64,000 nucleotides of DNA from Flaccisagitta enflata (GCA_965153355.1 OZ231128.1:32240001-32304000); one strand, 5' to 3'. Positions 25,252-38,287 are shown, counted from the first letter of the stretch. Notes: generated by a model not told the origin, from the letters alone. Numbers and translations: made by a program.

Positions 25252-25252
25252 A
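25073..25252. repeat. (GA)n-(CAGA)n compound microsatellite
   Basis: (GA)n 25073-25172 with AAAG interruptions, then (CAGA)n to 25252. Confidence 0.97.
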
Positions 25253-25334
25253 AACAAGAAAGTCAAAAAAAGAGACGGGGGACAACAATCTCAGTAAGAA
25301 TATTGATAGAGTGAAAAAATGGACAAAATAAGAG

Positions 25335-25456
25335 ATAGACATAGACACACACACATGGGCAAACAGTAACACTGAGACAGAGACAGAAAGCCAGAGACAG
25401 ACACAGACACAGAGACACAGAGACACAGAGACACAGAGACACAGACAAAGACAGAC
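25335..25456. repeat. Degenerate CACAGAGA tract
   Basis: Imperfect ACAGAGACACAG units, probably an eroded continuation of the preceding array. Confidence 0.7.
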
Positions 25457-25589
25457 GAGAGCAATGGAACGTGCCCGTCTAGGATCGCCGAGCTGAGTTT
25501 GCCAATGGTAATGAAAAACGTTTGATTAGTTTTCAGCACTTGATTTGCATGGACGCGCCGATTTATCCTCCTCGTTATCGTCGCCGTTG

Positions 25590-25830
25590 TCTTCTGCTTC
25601 TTCTTTTGCTTCTTCTTCTTCTTCTTCTTCTTCTTCTTCTTCTTCTTCTTCTTCTTCTTCTTCTTCTTCTTCTTCTTCTTCTTCTTCTTCTTCTTTTTCT
25701 TCTCCTTCTTCTTCTCCTTCTTCTTCTTCTTCATCTTCTTTTCCATCTTCTCCTCTTCTTCTTCTTCTTCTTTTTCTTCTTCTTCTTCCTCTCCTTCTTC
25801 TTCTTCTTCTTCTTCTTCCTCTTCTAATTC
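25590..25830. repeat. (TTC)n microsatellite
   Basis: Pure TTC 25615-25692, then TTC with TCC and TTTTC variants. Confidence 0.96.
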
Positions 25831-25845
25831 TCCTCCTCCTTTTTT

Positions 25846-26217
25846 GGGCAGCGGCCCCGCAGAGGAGAAATCCTGTAGAAAACAGGGGTACTTTTGTTCG
25901 TGATTCAGTGAATAGGCCCACTGCCCTGCTTCCCCTCACTCCAATTCACAATCATGCAAAGCAGGGCAATGGGTATCGCTTACCACATTTTGCCCTTGGG
26001 CGACCTGTTTCTTTTCATTTTATTTTTCTTCCGGGCCTCTTGGCTGGAATGGAGGAGAAGAAGGAGGAGGAGGAGGAGGAGAAAGCTCCCTATATGTGTG
26101 AAAGCATAGTTAATCCACCCCTGCGGGGCCGCTGCCCTGCTTCCCCTTCAACTTCAAGCACAACCTACATAGGCAGGGCACGAGTACCGATGACCATCTA
26201 ACGCTTTTGCGACTATC
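25846..26217 (+). mobile_element. G-family sequence with two tails
   Basis: GGGCAGCGGCCCCGCAGAGG left end, then a short middle and the type-1 tail (25945-26012). A second piece follows: GGAGAAGGAGG core, right arm CACCCCTGCGGGGCCGCTGC, and type-2 tail ending CGCTTTTGCGACTA. It looks like two G elements joined, or one inside another. Confidence 0.75.
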
Positions 26218-26284
26218 CGGTATTTCCCTCTCCTCTATCGCGTTCCTTTTTCATGCCATCATTCTTTTCCTTCTCATATCCCTT

Positions 26285-26353
26285 CTTCGTCTTCTTCTTC
26301 TTCTTCTTCTTCTTCTTCTTCTTCTTCTTCTTCTTCTTCTTCTTCTTCTTCTT

Positions 26354-26384
<31 letters not shown>

Positions 26385-26386
26385 TC
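26285..26386. repeat. (TTC)n microsatellite
   Basis: About 95 bp, nearly pure. Confidence 0.97.
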
Positions 26387-26413
26387 CTTCATATCTTTTA
26401 CTCTTTTTGTTTA

Positions 26414-26548
<135 letters not shown>

Positions 26549-26903
26549 TTTTCTGCAACTCTCTTTCTCATTCTCTTTTCAATTATTCATTCTATTTTTC
26601 ATCGCAATAGGGCAATGTTTGCCATTACCAAAATCGATTAATTCATTTCTTTCTCTGTTTTCTCAGATTCAGAACGCAGATCATTAGTAGAAAACCGCCT
26701 GGCGGAGGCCGGAACACTCGCGGGGCATTGTTCTTTTTTTTCTCTCTCTCTCACCAGCACATGACTCATCTTTTCGGTGATCTGTCCGTTAGTTCCCCCC
26801 CCCCTCCGTGCCCTCAGCGTTTCTGTGAACTTCTACGTCTGCCCCTCTGCGCGGCTGTCGAACCGTGTATCCCGCAATGATATGGCTTTGTTGTGGGCTT
26901 CTG

Positions 26904-26907
<4 letters not shown>

Positions 26908-26949
<42 letters not shown>

Positions 26950-27020
26950 AATGATGATGATGGTGATGGTGATAATGATGGTTATGATGATGGTGATGGT
27001 GATGGTGATAGTGATGATGG

Positions 27021-27117
<97 letters not shown>

Positions 27118-27164
27118 AATGATGATGATGATGGCGATGATGATGATGATGATGATGATGATGG
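26908..27164. repeat. (GAT)n microsatellite
   Basis: Pure at both ends. The middle section (26945-27020) has GGTGAT and GATAAT variants. In the three frames it reads as runs of Met, Asp or stop-free Trp/Met-like codons, which explains the long open frames. Confidence 0.97.
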
Positions 27165-27537
27165 CCTATTATCGAACAAAATGATTGAGCTAAGAACAAA
27201 AGCTGGATATAAAAATTCATGTTATCATTCACATCCCATACATAGACAAAGTTCACTACTATCAATCCTTCATGACAGAAGTCGTTAACAATGACGTTTG
27301 ATTGTTATACCTAGGTTTCATGTTATAAAATACGTTTCATGTCAATGATATAAAAGCGATCCGATGATTTAGGGAAAACTATGGTAAGACTGTTTAGATT
27401 ATTCGACTTTATGTTGTGGTGTCATATGGGTCTTTTAAAAGTTGTCTAAGACCAATTGTCCATTTTCCAATGTCCATTGCTGTATCTCCTCGTAATCATT
27501 GTTTTCGTTTTTGTTCCGTCATTTCCTTGTCCCAACA

Positions 27538-27705
27538 ATCGTCGTCATCTTCATCGTCGTCATCTTCATCGTCGTCATCTTCATCGTCGTCGTCGTCGCT
27601 GTCGTCTTCATCGTCGGCTATAACTACGGAAACGACGCCGGTTGACGCAACGACTACGATGACGACGACTAAGAGGACGACGCCGACGACGACGACGTGT
27701 CACGT
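27538..27705. repeat. Degenerate GTC/CAT and GAC tracts
   Basis: CGTCGTCATCTTCAT units to 27615, then ACGACGAC-rich sequence, the approximate complement, at 27620-27705. Confidence 0.75.
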
Positions 27706-27718
27706 TCACGCGCGCTCA

Positions 27719-27880
<162 letters not shown>

Positions 27881-28321
27881 GTTGCCAACCAATTCCTTCT
27901 GACGATACCGTTTTTATTTCACTTCTCAGTCATCTTTCTCTTCTCCAGCAAAAAGAATTATTTGGATGGAATTGCACCAAAAGAAAGGATGATTCCAATT
28001 TTCTTTTTTGAATTTTAAAGAATGAGGCGAAAACCGTCGAAAATCTGTCAAAATCATCGATGCTAAACACGAATTTTCTCACTTTCTTAGGCGAAGCAGA
28101 AAAGAAATTGACAAAAAGAAATAAAAGAATGAAAAATTTACAATAAACAAAGGCAAAAAAAAAAAAAACCAATCCAAAATCTTATCATTTTTGGATATGC
28201 CTCGGTTCTTTTTTCTTCATTTATTCATTTTTTATTCCACTTTTTTTTTCCTTCCAGCTTTGAATTTAAAATCTGCCAGCTACCTCTTTCGATAATTATA
28301 TTCTTTGAGCGATCCAATACC

Positions 28322-28466
28322 TTTTAAGTCACGGACACGCGACTCCACACCTTGCTGTGTCGGTCCGTCCCTCCGTCCGTCCCTCCGTCCGTCATGATTT
28401 TGAATTGCGAGTGGGTTTTGGATTACTGCCCGTCCACGACGCTGGTGCCGTGTATCCGGCATTGTT
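28322..28466 (+). mobile_element. C-family element, short form
   Basis: TTTTAAGTCACGGACACGCG, CTCCACACCTTGCTGTGTCG, (TCCGTCCC)n, a TTTTGAATTGCGAG block, GTATCCGGCATTGTTTT. The 3' arm copy is diverged. Confidence 0.8.
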
Positions 28467-28739
28467 TTCATGAAAGCTTAATCCTCGAGTCTGTATAAGA
28501 GGTTTTGTTCCCACATAGGATTGTCCATTCTTGTTTTCTTACAAATACAAAAAACAATACACCGGCTGTTAAGAATTAAAATGCTTGCAGCTTTTGTTTT
28601 TAAAAAATGAGTTAACAAGAGTATTTTTGTTCCTGCGCCTTAGCTCCTTATCTACCTGTACCGTTATCCTTACAAGTACATCAAATTTCGGATCTACTCA
28701 ACATAGATTATAAAGCGTCACCCTCTTCGACATTTCATC

Positions 28740-29300
28740 ACATCTGCTTCACGTGGTGCTTACAAAGAAAATCTTGAAGAATCAAACCGCGAACAACCTT
28801 GACACAATTTTGATATGTCACATGTTACAAAAATTGTGTTTAATGCATGTAATATGAAGACTTAAAAGAAAACTAGTAAAACCTCAGATCAGGTAACATA
28901 ATAAATGTGAATGCACCTTACAAAAGAAAGCCAAGCATCACCATGAGTCATGACACATTTTTTCAAAGGATCATGTTAAGATTTAACTGATATATCAGCG
29001 ACCATAGATAAGGAAGTCAAGAGAGTTTAGAAAATTGTAGAACCATGAGCTAATCATCACAAAATCGTGTCAGGATTCCATTGATACTTCATTGACAGAG
29101 ACAATGATTTATGTGAACGCACCTTACAGTCAGTGAGTCAAAAAGATTCGAGAACCTTGGCGCAGTTCTTACATACAATTCAGGGTTTAACAGATGCATC
29201 GAGAACCAGGTCTAATGTGAATGGAACTTACAAAAGAAAGCCGAGAAGATCCAAGAACCTTGACGCAATTCTCACACAATCTTGTCGGGATTTGACGACC
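28740..29300. repeat. Degenerate ~103-bp tandem repeat
   Basis: A unit like TATGTGAACGCACCTTACA ... CAAGAACCTTGACGCAATTC is recognisable near 28755, 28900, 29107 and 29212, with a poor copy between the second and third. The last two are about 104 bp apart. Confidence 0.5.
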
Positions 29301-29483
29301 ATTTTCTCTTGTTTACCAAAAGCTTTCTCTTTCAATTTAATTGCGGGTCGCCGTTTCAATTATCTTTCGCTTCCTGTTCAATTTTCTCTTCTTTTTTCTG
29401 TTGTTCTTTCGCTTTCTCTCTCGCTCCTATTTTTGGGCAGTGGCCCCAAAGGGACCGATGGCATATGTTTTCAAAGATAAGGT

Positions 29484-29600
29484 ACAGTTACACACCGCTA
29501 TAACGGACCCAAGAGTAATGGAAATCCACCTTTAACAGATGGAAAATCTTGGTACCTTTAGGTGATTTCTTTTGATTTCCTATAATAAAACTCTGCATAT
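29484..29600 (+). mobile_element. pogo-like fragment
   Basis: TACAGTTACACACCGCTATA, then ACGGACCCAAGAGTAATGG, recurs in inverted form at 52916-52975. The partner end was not found. Confidence 0.4.
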
Positions 29601-29945
29601 AACAAGTGCTATGTATTGGTCACTTGACATCTGCTATTGCAAGATTCCGCTGAAATATTTCTTTCTTAAATTGACCTTTGCTCTTTATACCTTGAAGGCC
29701 CAAAGGCTCTCTACGAGTTTGAGAATAGGTTATTACCCCTTTTGGGCTGCTGCGTCTTTCACCTTTGCATCAGCATAGAAGCATCAGGTACTACGGACTA
29801 GAGGTCGACCGAAGGTTCGGTTCGGTACTGACCTACTGACCCTCACCCACCTTTGGCCTCCAGTTCGGCTTTGGTTTTTGAAAGTGCCAGTAGGTAGTAG
29901 AAATGTCAGTATGTAGTAGGTAGAAGGTTTAAAATTGAATTTGGG

Positions 29946-29948
<3 letters not shown>

Positions 29949-30038
<90 letters not shown>

Positions 30039-30177
30039 CAGAGAGAGAGACAGAGAGAGAGAGAAGAGAGAGAAAGAGAGAGAGAAAAAAAAGAGAGAGA
30101 CAGAGAGAGAGAGAGGTAGAGGGAAAAGAAGAAAAAAAGAAAGTGAAAGAGGAAAAAACAGAGAGAGAATAAAAGAA
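29949..30177. repeat. (GA)n microsatellite, degenerate downstream
   Basis: Pure to 30030, then CAGAGAGA and AAAGAG variants. Lies inside the hAT-like element. Confidence 0.96.
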
Positions 30178-30234
30178 ACAAAGAGAAATAGTAACAATAT
30201 GAAAATCATTTATAAAAAAATGTAAGGACCGCTG

Positions 30235-30345
30235 TTTTTAGTCGCTATCACATAACCTACAACCTGCTATGTCCATTGGTCGGTTGGTCGGTTGGTTTGT
30301 TGGTTGGTTGGTCGGTCACATTTTATTTTTATATGATTTTATTTC
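30235..30345 (+). mobile_element. C-family 5' part
   Basis: TTTTTAGTCGCTATCACAT, CTACAACCTGCTATGTCC, (GGTTGGTC)n, GTCACATTTTATTTTTATAT. No 3' end. Inserted in or captured by the hAT-like element. Confidence 0.65.
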
Positions 30346-30677
30346 AAAATCAAAGTTGCTCTCCAATTTTGATTTTGTATGTATAACTTTTTTGTCAACG
30401 AACTAAAAGAATAGAAGTTAGGTGGAAAATGAAAGAAACAAAAAAATAGAAGAAAAAAAAATTTAATTGAATCTATGATTTTTTTATAATTTTTTTTTTT
30501 ACTTTCTTTGAATGAAGAAAAGAAGTAACTTAAAACTTCAGTTTCTGAATTCGGTAACCTTCGGTTTCGGTTTCGGTAATAAAGTCACTGTCAACTTCGG
30601 CTTCGGTTCGGCTTCGGTTAACCTACCTTCCGTCGACCTCTACTACGGACCACCAAACGCATCTGCGACAATTACTT

Positions 30678-31073
30678 TTTTCTCATTCTCTGTCTGATTT
30701 CCTATCAGTTCTCGTCACTAGCAAAGTCAGCATTTACTAGGGCTGACAAGGTCCAATTTTGGGTTTAGATTAGCCATTTTAGGGGGGTCTTGAGGAATGA
30801 AATTAGATATATGTATTTCTCTGGGTATCTAGTCTACGCGAGTACAATTGATCTCAATTATTTTTCCAGATGGATAACAAGTAAGCCAAAAATTCTATAT
30901 GGAGTAGTTAAAACAGAATGGATAAAGGCCACATTACAATGACGCCTTTAATAAAATTACAGGGGTGCCGCTGCCCACAGGAAAAAAGACTAATTCATTG
31001 AAAATCATTAACGAAAGTACCTTGACGCAAAAAGAGAAGGTCTATAGTAGTATGAATGTTGAAAATTATATGA
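30678..31073. other. Unassigned; G fragment
   Basis: GGGGTGCCGCTGCCC at 30962-30976 resembles a G right end. The rest is unassigned. Confidence 0.35.
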
Positions 31074-31285
31074 ATAAGGCCGGATACACGGCTACCGAAG
31101 TCGCGTGCGGGTGGGCAGGGGCCATATTTAAGGCCACTCCGTCATTTGGGCAGGAGCAGTAAGGCCAAAGACCGCAAAAACCCAAAAAAAGTAAATTGTG
31201 ACGGACGGACCGACGGACCGACGGACCGACGGACCGACGGACCGACAAAGCGGGTTGTAGAGTCGCGTAGCACGCGACTAAAAAA
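31074..31285 (-). mobile_element. C-family element, near-intact
   Basis: AAGGCCGGATACACGGCTAC, GAAGTCGCGTGCGGG, GGGCAGGAGCAG, GTAAATTGTGACGGACGG, (GGACCGAC)n, hairpin AGTCGCGTAGCACGCGACT, then an A-run. Abuts the next C copy. Confidence 0.88.
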
Positions 31286-31684
31286 CAAGGCCAACACCTA
31301 TAAGTCGCGTGCGAGACATAAATAACTTAAGATGACTTTTATTGACTCAAGATGACTTAAAATGACTCAAGACAACTAAAAATGACTTAAAAAGACCTAA
31401 AATGACTGAAATGACCACTTTGACCTATTTGACTTAAGTGACTTAAAATAACTTAGAATGACTTAGAATGACTTAGAATGACTTAGAATGACTTAGAATG
31501 ACTTAGAATGACTTAGAATGACCTAAAATGACTTAGAATGACTAGAAATAACTAAAAGTATAAGAAAAAAGTAAAGTGTGATGGACGGACGGACGGACGG
31601 ACCGACGGACCGACGGACCGACGGACCGACGGACCGACGGACCGACAAAGCGGGTTGTAGAGTCGCGTGCACGCGACTAAAAAC
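31285..31684 (-). mobile_element. C-family element with AATGACTT core
   Basis: Same ends as its neighbour (AACAAGGCCAACACCTATAA; AGTCGCGTGCACGCGACT), but the middle is about 20 units of AGAATGACTT-like sequence, followed by a (GGAC/CGAC)n stretch. Complementary counterpart of 12241-12630. Confidence 0.88.
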
Positions 31685-31691
31685 ACATATG

Positions 31692-32115
31692 TAGGACTCG
31701 CAATAGTTAACTTTAACTAGCTAGTTAACTAGTTAAAATTCTAAAAAAACCTATAGTTAACTAGTAGAAATTAACTAGTTAAAACAGTTAAAAATTTCTA
31801 TGGAAATTTGGGGAAAAATCACTTATTTTCCCCTCACATGACATGATTTTTGGTAAATTTTTTTGGTCACAAAGAAAAATTCGGACAATTGTAACACACA
31901 AACATAGTAACTCAAAGATGTCTTGCCACAAACAATAGAACAAATATTAAAGTATTGATTTCTGCAAGAATTGTATAAAAAAAGTTAAGGTTTTGCTTAA
32001 GTCTGCTTTTTATTAGGTAAAATTTTTAACTATTTTAGCTAGTTAACTGGGTGTAAATTGTAGTTAGTTAACTGTTAACTAGTTAATTTGAAAACCTTAA
32101 CTATTGCTAGTCCTA
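31692..32115. mobile_element. hAT-like MITE, family 3
   Basis: TIR TAGGACTCGCAATAGTTAA; the right end is its complement with one mismatch. Perfect 8-bp duplication CACATATG (31684-31691, 32116-32123). Subterminal palindromic TTAACTAGTTAA units at both ends. 424 bp, non-coding. Confidence 0.92.
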
Positions 32116-32203
32116 CACATATGCCTTAATTTTCATACATGTGGATAAACACTGTCTGTAGAACAGAGTTGCTTATGCGCTTAATCAACTATGATTATGT
32201 TTC

Positions 32204-32209
<6 letters not shown>

Positions 32210-32281
<72 letters not shown>
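32210..32281. repeat. (TC)n microsatellite
   Basis: About 72 bp, pure. Confidence 0.97.
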
Positions 32282-32284
<3 letters not shown>

Positions 32285-32539
32285 CTTTTTTTTTCATCTA
32301 ATTTCCGGAAATTATCCGCCACCATCAACTCCTTTCTTCTTTTTCTTCTTCTTTTTTTGCTCTCCCATATTTAATTACTTTTCTCTTTGCAAGTCCATCT
32401 CTCTCTCTTCTCGTTTCGTCGTGCTAACTAATCATTCTTTTCTGCCGTGGCAGTTCCCGCCTGCCTCTTCCCATCATCCCTTCTGCCCTTCCCCGTTATC
32501 CCCTTTGTCACTCACCGTTACCTCCCATCTTTTTTTTTT

Positions 32540-33033
32540 GGGAAGCGGCTTTGCAAGGTGCAAAGTCCTGTAAAAAAAAGAGAAACTTTTGTTCTTTCGT
32601 CTATTTGTTCATTCATCCGTCTTTTCGTTTGTCCATTTATCTGTTTATCCGTTTGTCCATTCATCCATTGGTCCATTTGTCCGCTTGTTTTTTCATCCAT
32701 TTATACCATCTCAAGCCTAAAATCAGTCCTCTCAGGCCACATCACAACCCTTTCAGACCACAAATCAGCCCACCCAGGCCACAAATCAGTATCCTTGTGT
32801 TTCAAATCAGCTCTCAAAGGCCTCACACTAGGCCACTCAGGTTTAATAGTTATACTTTATGTGATTATTATTGTTATTATATTATACCAGCCTTCAGAAG
32901 CCTCATATCAGCTCAAGGGACTCAACCAGAATTGTTTGGCCATTAACCAGATCAGCCTCTCACCTCAATCACATTCATTCAAAGCAGATCAAAGGGTATC
33001 ACTGACCACATATTGCCTTTTGGCGACTGGTTC
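32540..33033 (+). mobile_element. G-family element, eroded
   Basis: TTTTTTTTGGGAAGCGGC left end, AAAGTCCTGTA, then TCCATTTGTCC repeats. The core has TCAGGCCACAAATCAGC-like units. The type-1 tail is AAGGGTATCACTGACCACAT...TTTTGGCGACTGGTT. Confidence 0.75.
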
Positions 33034-34090
<1,057 letters not shown>

Positions 34091-34095
34091 AAATC

Positions 34096-34245
34096 TTTTT
34101 AGTCGCGGACACGCGACTCTACACCTTGTTGTGTCGGTCGGTATATCCGTCGGTCCGTTGGTCACATTTTTGAATTCCGAGCGGTTTCCGCATTACTGCT
34201 CCTGACCAACCGTCCGTGACTGGATTGCTGCGTATCCGGCCTTGT
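34096..34245 (+). mobile_element. C-family element, short form
   Basis: TTTTTAGTCGCGGACACGCG hairpin, CTCTACACCTTGTTGTGTCG, CACATTTTTGAATTCCGAGC, ACTGCTCCTG, CCGTCCGTGACTGGATTGC and GTATCCGGCCTTGT. Confidence 0.87.
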
Positions 34246-34325
34246 ATTATAAAATCCCGTGCAAACGTCGACGTCATCTATTTTGGACCAGCGCATTTTA
34301 CCGGTCGGTCCGTCGCATGGATTTC

Positions 34326-34326
34326 G

Positions 34327-34413
<87 letters not shown>

Positions 34414-34415
34414 TT
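34326..34415. repeat. (TTTC)n microsatellite
   Basis: About 90 bp, pure. Confidence 0.97.
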
Positions 34416-34462
34416 CTATATTTCTCGCTTCATTTTCTTTGTTCATTGTTTGTTTCTTTTTT

Positions 34463-34752
34463 TCGTTCGTTCGTTGGTTCGTTGGTTCGTTGGTTCGTTG
34501 GTTCGTTCGTTGGTTCATTTGTTCGTTCGTTTGTTCGTTCGTTCGTTCGTTCGTTCGTTCGTTCGTTCGTTTGTTCGTTCGTTCGTTCGTTCGTTCGTTC
34601 GTTCGTTCGTTCGTTCGTTCGTTCGTTCGTTCGTTCGTTCGTTCGTTCGTTCGTTCGTTTGTTTGTTTGTTCGTTCGTTTGTTCGTTCATTCGTTTGTTC
34701 GTTCTCTCGTTTGTTCGTTCGTTGTGTTTGTTCGTTTGTTCGTTTGTTCTTT
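34463..34752. repeat. (TTCG)n microsatellite
   Basis: About 290 bp of TTCG with TTGG and TTTG variants. It is the only long CpG-containing tetranucleotide array here, and it runs into the next C element. Confidence 0.97.
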
Positions 34753-34885
34753 TTAGTTGCGGACGAGCGACTCTACAAGAGGCTTTGTCCGTCCGTCCGT
34801 CCGTCGGTTGGTCCGTTGGTGAGCACGAGTCGAAAAGTGGAAAAACGACTCCGCGACTGGTATTGGCCGTGTATCCGGCCTTGTT
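34750..34885 (+). mobile_element. C-family element, short form with AGTTGCGGAC arm
   Basis: TTTTTAGTTGCGGACGAGCG hairpin, CTCTACAAGAGGCTTTGTCC, (GTCC)n, GAAAAGTGGAAAAACGACTC, CCGCGACTGGTATTGGCC and GTATCCGGCCTTGTT. Confidence 0.85.
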
Positions 34886-34953
34886 AGCAGATGCCTCGCT
34901 TAGTCAGTTATAATAGACAACTCATCACATCACCAATTGCAAAATTGCGGAAA

Positions 34954-35199
<246 letters not shown>

Positions 35200-35377
35200 T
35201 AAGAGAGAGAGAGCTTTTGAAAACATGCAACAACAGCAAGGTGGTAATTAATGATGCAAAATGTAGTTTGCTAATTTCGAGAAACGGTGGGCCTACTTTG
35301 AAAAATTATGTTTACTCCTTGTGACATCAATTTTACACTGATATATATTGATTCATGTAACTATACATGAATTCGTG

Positions 35378-35524
35378 TTTTTAGTCGCGGACACGCGACT
35401 CTACACCTTGAAGGTTGGTAGGTCGGTCCGTCGGTCGGTCCGTCACATTTTTGAATTCCGAGCGGTTTTTTGCATTACTGCCCAACCGTCCGCGACTGGA
35501 TTGCCGTGTATCCGGCCTTGTTTT
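35378..35524 (+). mobile_element. C-family element, short form
   Basis: TTTTTAGTCGCGGACACGCG hairpin. The 3' arm copy GTCCGCGACT is the exact complement of the 5' AGTCGCGGAC. Ends GTATCCGGCCTTGTTTT. Confidence 0.88.
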
Positions 35525-36050
35525 TTATTGCATTACTATCCGTCGAACTGATAAAGTTTAGCAATAGATTTATCCCTATAAATTTATGTAAAAACAGTTT
35601 TGCAGGTTGTAAACATGATTCATGTAGTGGGCCCGCGGTTTCTTGAAATCAGCCTCATATCTGTTGGTCCCCTAAAAACAAACATTTGAGGAGAGTGAGT
35701 CTGTATAATGTCTTTATGCTCCGCAGATGTCTGGTAACACTCTTCTTTACGGCAAGTTCGTCATAATACAATATAGAACAAGTAATCCGGGGTTACAATA
35801 TCGTTACGGACGGGTAGGCAACTGCCTACCGGTACAACACCCCCTTCCTTTCCAAGCACAGTCACAGACACACACAGACTATCTAAAACGTACGTTTTCA
35901 CACTTTGAGAGAAAAAGTTTTCTGTAACAGAAAGTGGCAAAAGGGAAAAATGAACCAAGTTGGGAAGGACGGATGAAGAGAGGCTCAATTGTTATTTCTG
36001 GGGCTGATCCTATCGTTTCTGATCTGAAAGGGGATTTCATGGATGAGGAA
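35525..36050. other. Unassigned stretch leading into the 75-bp satellite
   Basis: Two short open frames (35727-35927, 35934-36122) show no recognisable domain; the second runs into the satellite. Confidence 0.3.
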
Positions 36051-36054
36051 ATGA

Positions 36055-36900
36055 CTCATCAGAAGATGGTAACGAGGGCAAAGAAGGAATTGGCTGATAA
36101 GAAGATGGAAATGATGCTATAGAAGGCAGTGACTCAGAAGATGGTAACGAAGGTAAAGATGGAAGTGGCTCATAAGGAGATGGAAATTCAGGTGTAGAAG
36201 GCAGTGACTCAGAAGATTGTAACAAGAGCGAAGAAGGATCAGGCTGATAAGAAGATGGAAATGATGGTTACAGATGGCTACAGATGGTGTAGAAGGCAGT
36301 GACTCAGAAGATGGTAACCAATGTAAAGATGGAAATGGCTCATAAGAAGATGGAAATGATGGTATAGAAGGCAGTGACTCAGAAGATGGTAAACAAGGTA
36401 AAGATGGAAATGGCTAATAAGAAGATGGAAATGATGGTATAGAAGGCAGTGACTCAGAAGATGGTAAACAATGCAAAGATGGAAATGGCTCATAAAAAGA
36501 TAGAAATAATGGTAAAGAAGGCAGTGACTCAGAAGATGGTAAACAATGTAAAGATGGAAATGGCTTCATAAAAAGATAGAAATAATGGTAAAGAAGGCAG
36601 TGACTAATAAGATGGTAAACAATGCAAAGATGGAAATGGCTCATAAAAAGATAGAAATAATGGTAAAGAAGGCAGTGACTCAGAAGATGGTAAAAATTGT
36701 AAAGATGGAAATGGCTTCATAAAAAGATAGAAATAATGGTAAAGAAGGCAGTGACTCATAAGATGGTAACGAAAATAGAGATGGAAATGGCTGATAAGAA
36801 GCTGGTTATGATGGTGTAAAAGGCAATGGCTCATCAGATGAAGGCCAATATGGTAATCACTCGTCAGAAGATGGTAACAAGGGCAAAGTCTAAAGACGGA
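36055..36900. repeat. 75-bp satellite
   Basis: AGAAGGCAGTGACTCAGAAG starts near 36121, 36196, 36291, 36366, 36441, 36516, 36591, 36667 and 36743. The spacing is 75-76 bp apart from one 95-bp gap caused by a local CAGATGGCTA duplication. Diverged units continue to about 37220. At 25 codons per unit, several frames stay open for long runs. Confidence 0.9.
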
Positions 36901-37224
36901 AATGGCTAATAGGAAGATGGAAATGGAGGAATAGATGACACTGACCCATCAGGAAAAGCCAAGATAGTAGTTACCTACTATAAGAAGATGGTAATGATAT
37001 TGATGAGTGATGACACGTCAGGAGATAGTAACCATGGTTTAGATGAAAATTACTCATTTGCCGATTATGAAGATGGTTAATCAATATAGAAAAAATCAAC
37101 AGAAGATTGTAACGATGGTGAAGATGTAAATGACTCATCATTCCCCCAACAGCATTGGGTTTTTAATCAGAAGATGCTAACGATGGAGAAGAATCAACAG
37201 AAGATGGTGACGATGGAAATAAAT

Positions 37225-37800
37225 CATTGCAGATGGTAAAATGTCATCCAGCCACAGACAGAGAGCAAATAATTCTATCGCCAAAGGCCAGTGATGATCG
37301 AGGAAAGATATCACCGTGTGAAAGATGACGCAGGGTGGCCAAGCTATGATTTCGTCTCATGATCAGCAAATCATCTTGCTGAGCGATGAGTTATGATCTA
37401 TGATTGTTAAAGCACAGATACCAAATGTTGAACCGTCATTGAGTTTCAAACTGAAGTAAAGGCGCGAGAATAATCCCTCCGCCTAAATTATTATCAATCT
37501 CTTTTCTCGCACCGTCAGTGCCACTTTTGATAATTAAAATCTTTTTATATTATCGGGGTCTTAAGATCTGATTTACCAGTCTTTAATAGATCAAACATGG
37601 TCTTTGGTATCTGTTACCTGCTTAGCGAGACTAGCGGCGATGGAAGTGGCTAGTGCAATGCAGAGTAGTGGGCCCAAAGATACACCGGGGTGGATTTCCA
37701 TTTACCATTCCATAAGGCCCATTTCATAGTCTGAAAACCCATACCTGAAGTCACAGGCCCAAAAAAATCTTGATTTAAAAGTCCAAATTCCTGTCTCAAG
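37225..37800. other. Unassigned; G-like traces at its end
   Basis: AAGGCCCATTTCATAGTCTG and AAGTCCAAATTCCTGTCTC (37690-37800) resemble G core units. Confidence 0.35.
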
Positions 37801-37802
37801 GC

Positions 37803-37860
37803 CCTAATATCTGCGCCTGCCCACTCACACAAGACAGTAGCCGAGTTTTCGACCTTGTTT
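37803..37860 (+). mobile_element. C-family 3' end fragment
   Basis: GCGCCTGCCCACTCACACAA, GTAGCCGAGTTTTCGACCTTGTTTT. Confidence 0.5.
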
Positions 37861-38150
37861 TCTTTAATTCGCTACTCGTCGCCGCTCAATGGCTCTAATT
37901 TGGGATTCAGGTTTCTACCCTATTTTGTGCGTAAAGCGGCCCTCATTTCTACCTCAAGACAACGCAATTGGACACGTGCACGTGCTATTCAATTCGTCTT
38001 TCATCGAGTGTCTGTATCTCTCTCATCCTCTTTATGTCTAACTTGGTTTGTCTGTCTCAGTCTCTGTCGAAGCGTCGGACTTTCTTTATCAATAAAAGTT
38101 GAAACAACAGTGCCCATACAAAAGGCCTTGCTTTCTGTCTACCTGTCTCT

Positions 38151-38175
38151 AACTGTCTGTCTGTCTGTCTGTCTA

Positions 38176-38209
<34 letters not shown>

Positions 38210-38287
38210 CGTTGTCTGTCAGTCTGTCCGTTGTCTGTCTGTCCGTTGTCTGTCTGTCTGTCTGTTTTTCTCTCCATCCCTGTAATA

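Larger units (their letters stand above)
29799..30642. mobile_element. hAT-like element, family 2
   Basis: TIR TAGAGGTCGACCGAAGG on the left; the right end is the complement of TAGAGGTCGACGGAAGG (one mismatch). Perfect 8-bp target duplication CTACGGAC (29791-29798, 30643-30650). Subterminal GGTTCGG/CTTCGG repeats at both ends. It contains a (GA)n array and a C-family 5' fragment. No transposase seen in its 844 bp. Confidence 0.9.
29435..30677 (+). mobile_element. G-family element G9, split by a hAT element
   Basis: GGGCAGTGGCCCCAAAGGGA at the left, right arm ending CCCCTTTTGGGCTGCTGC at about 29753, then a type-2 tail beginning GCATCAGGTACTACGGAC. The tail continues only after the hAT element, as CACCAAACGCATCTGCGACA. 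A pogo-like fragment (TACAGTTACACACCGC, from about 29484) lies inside. Confidence 0.7.
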
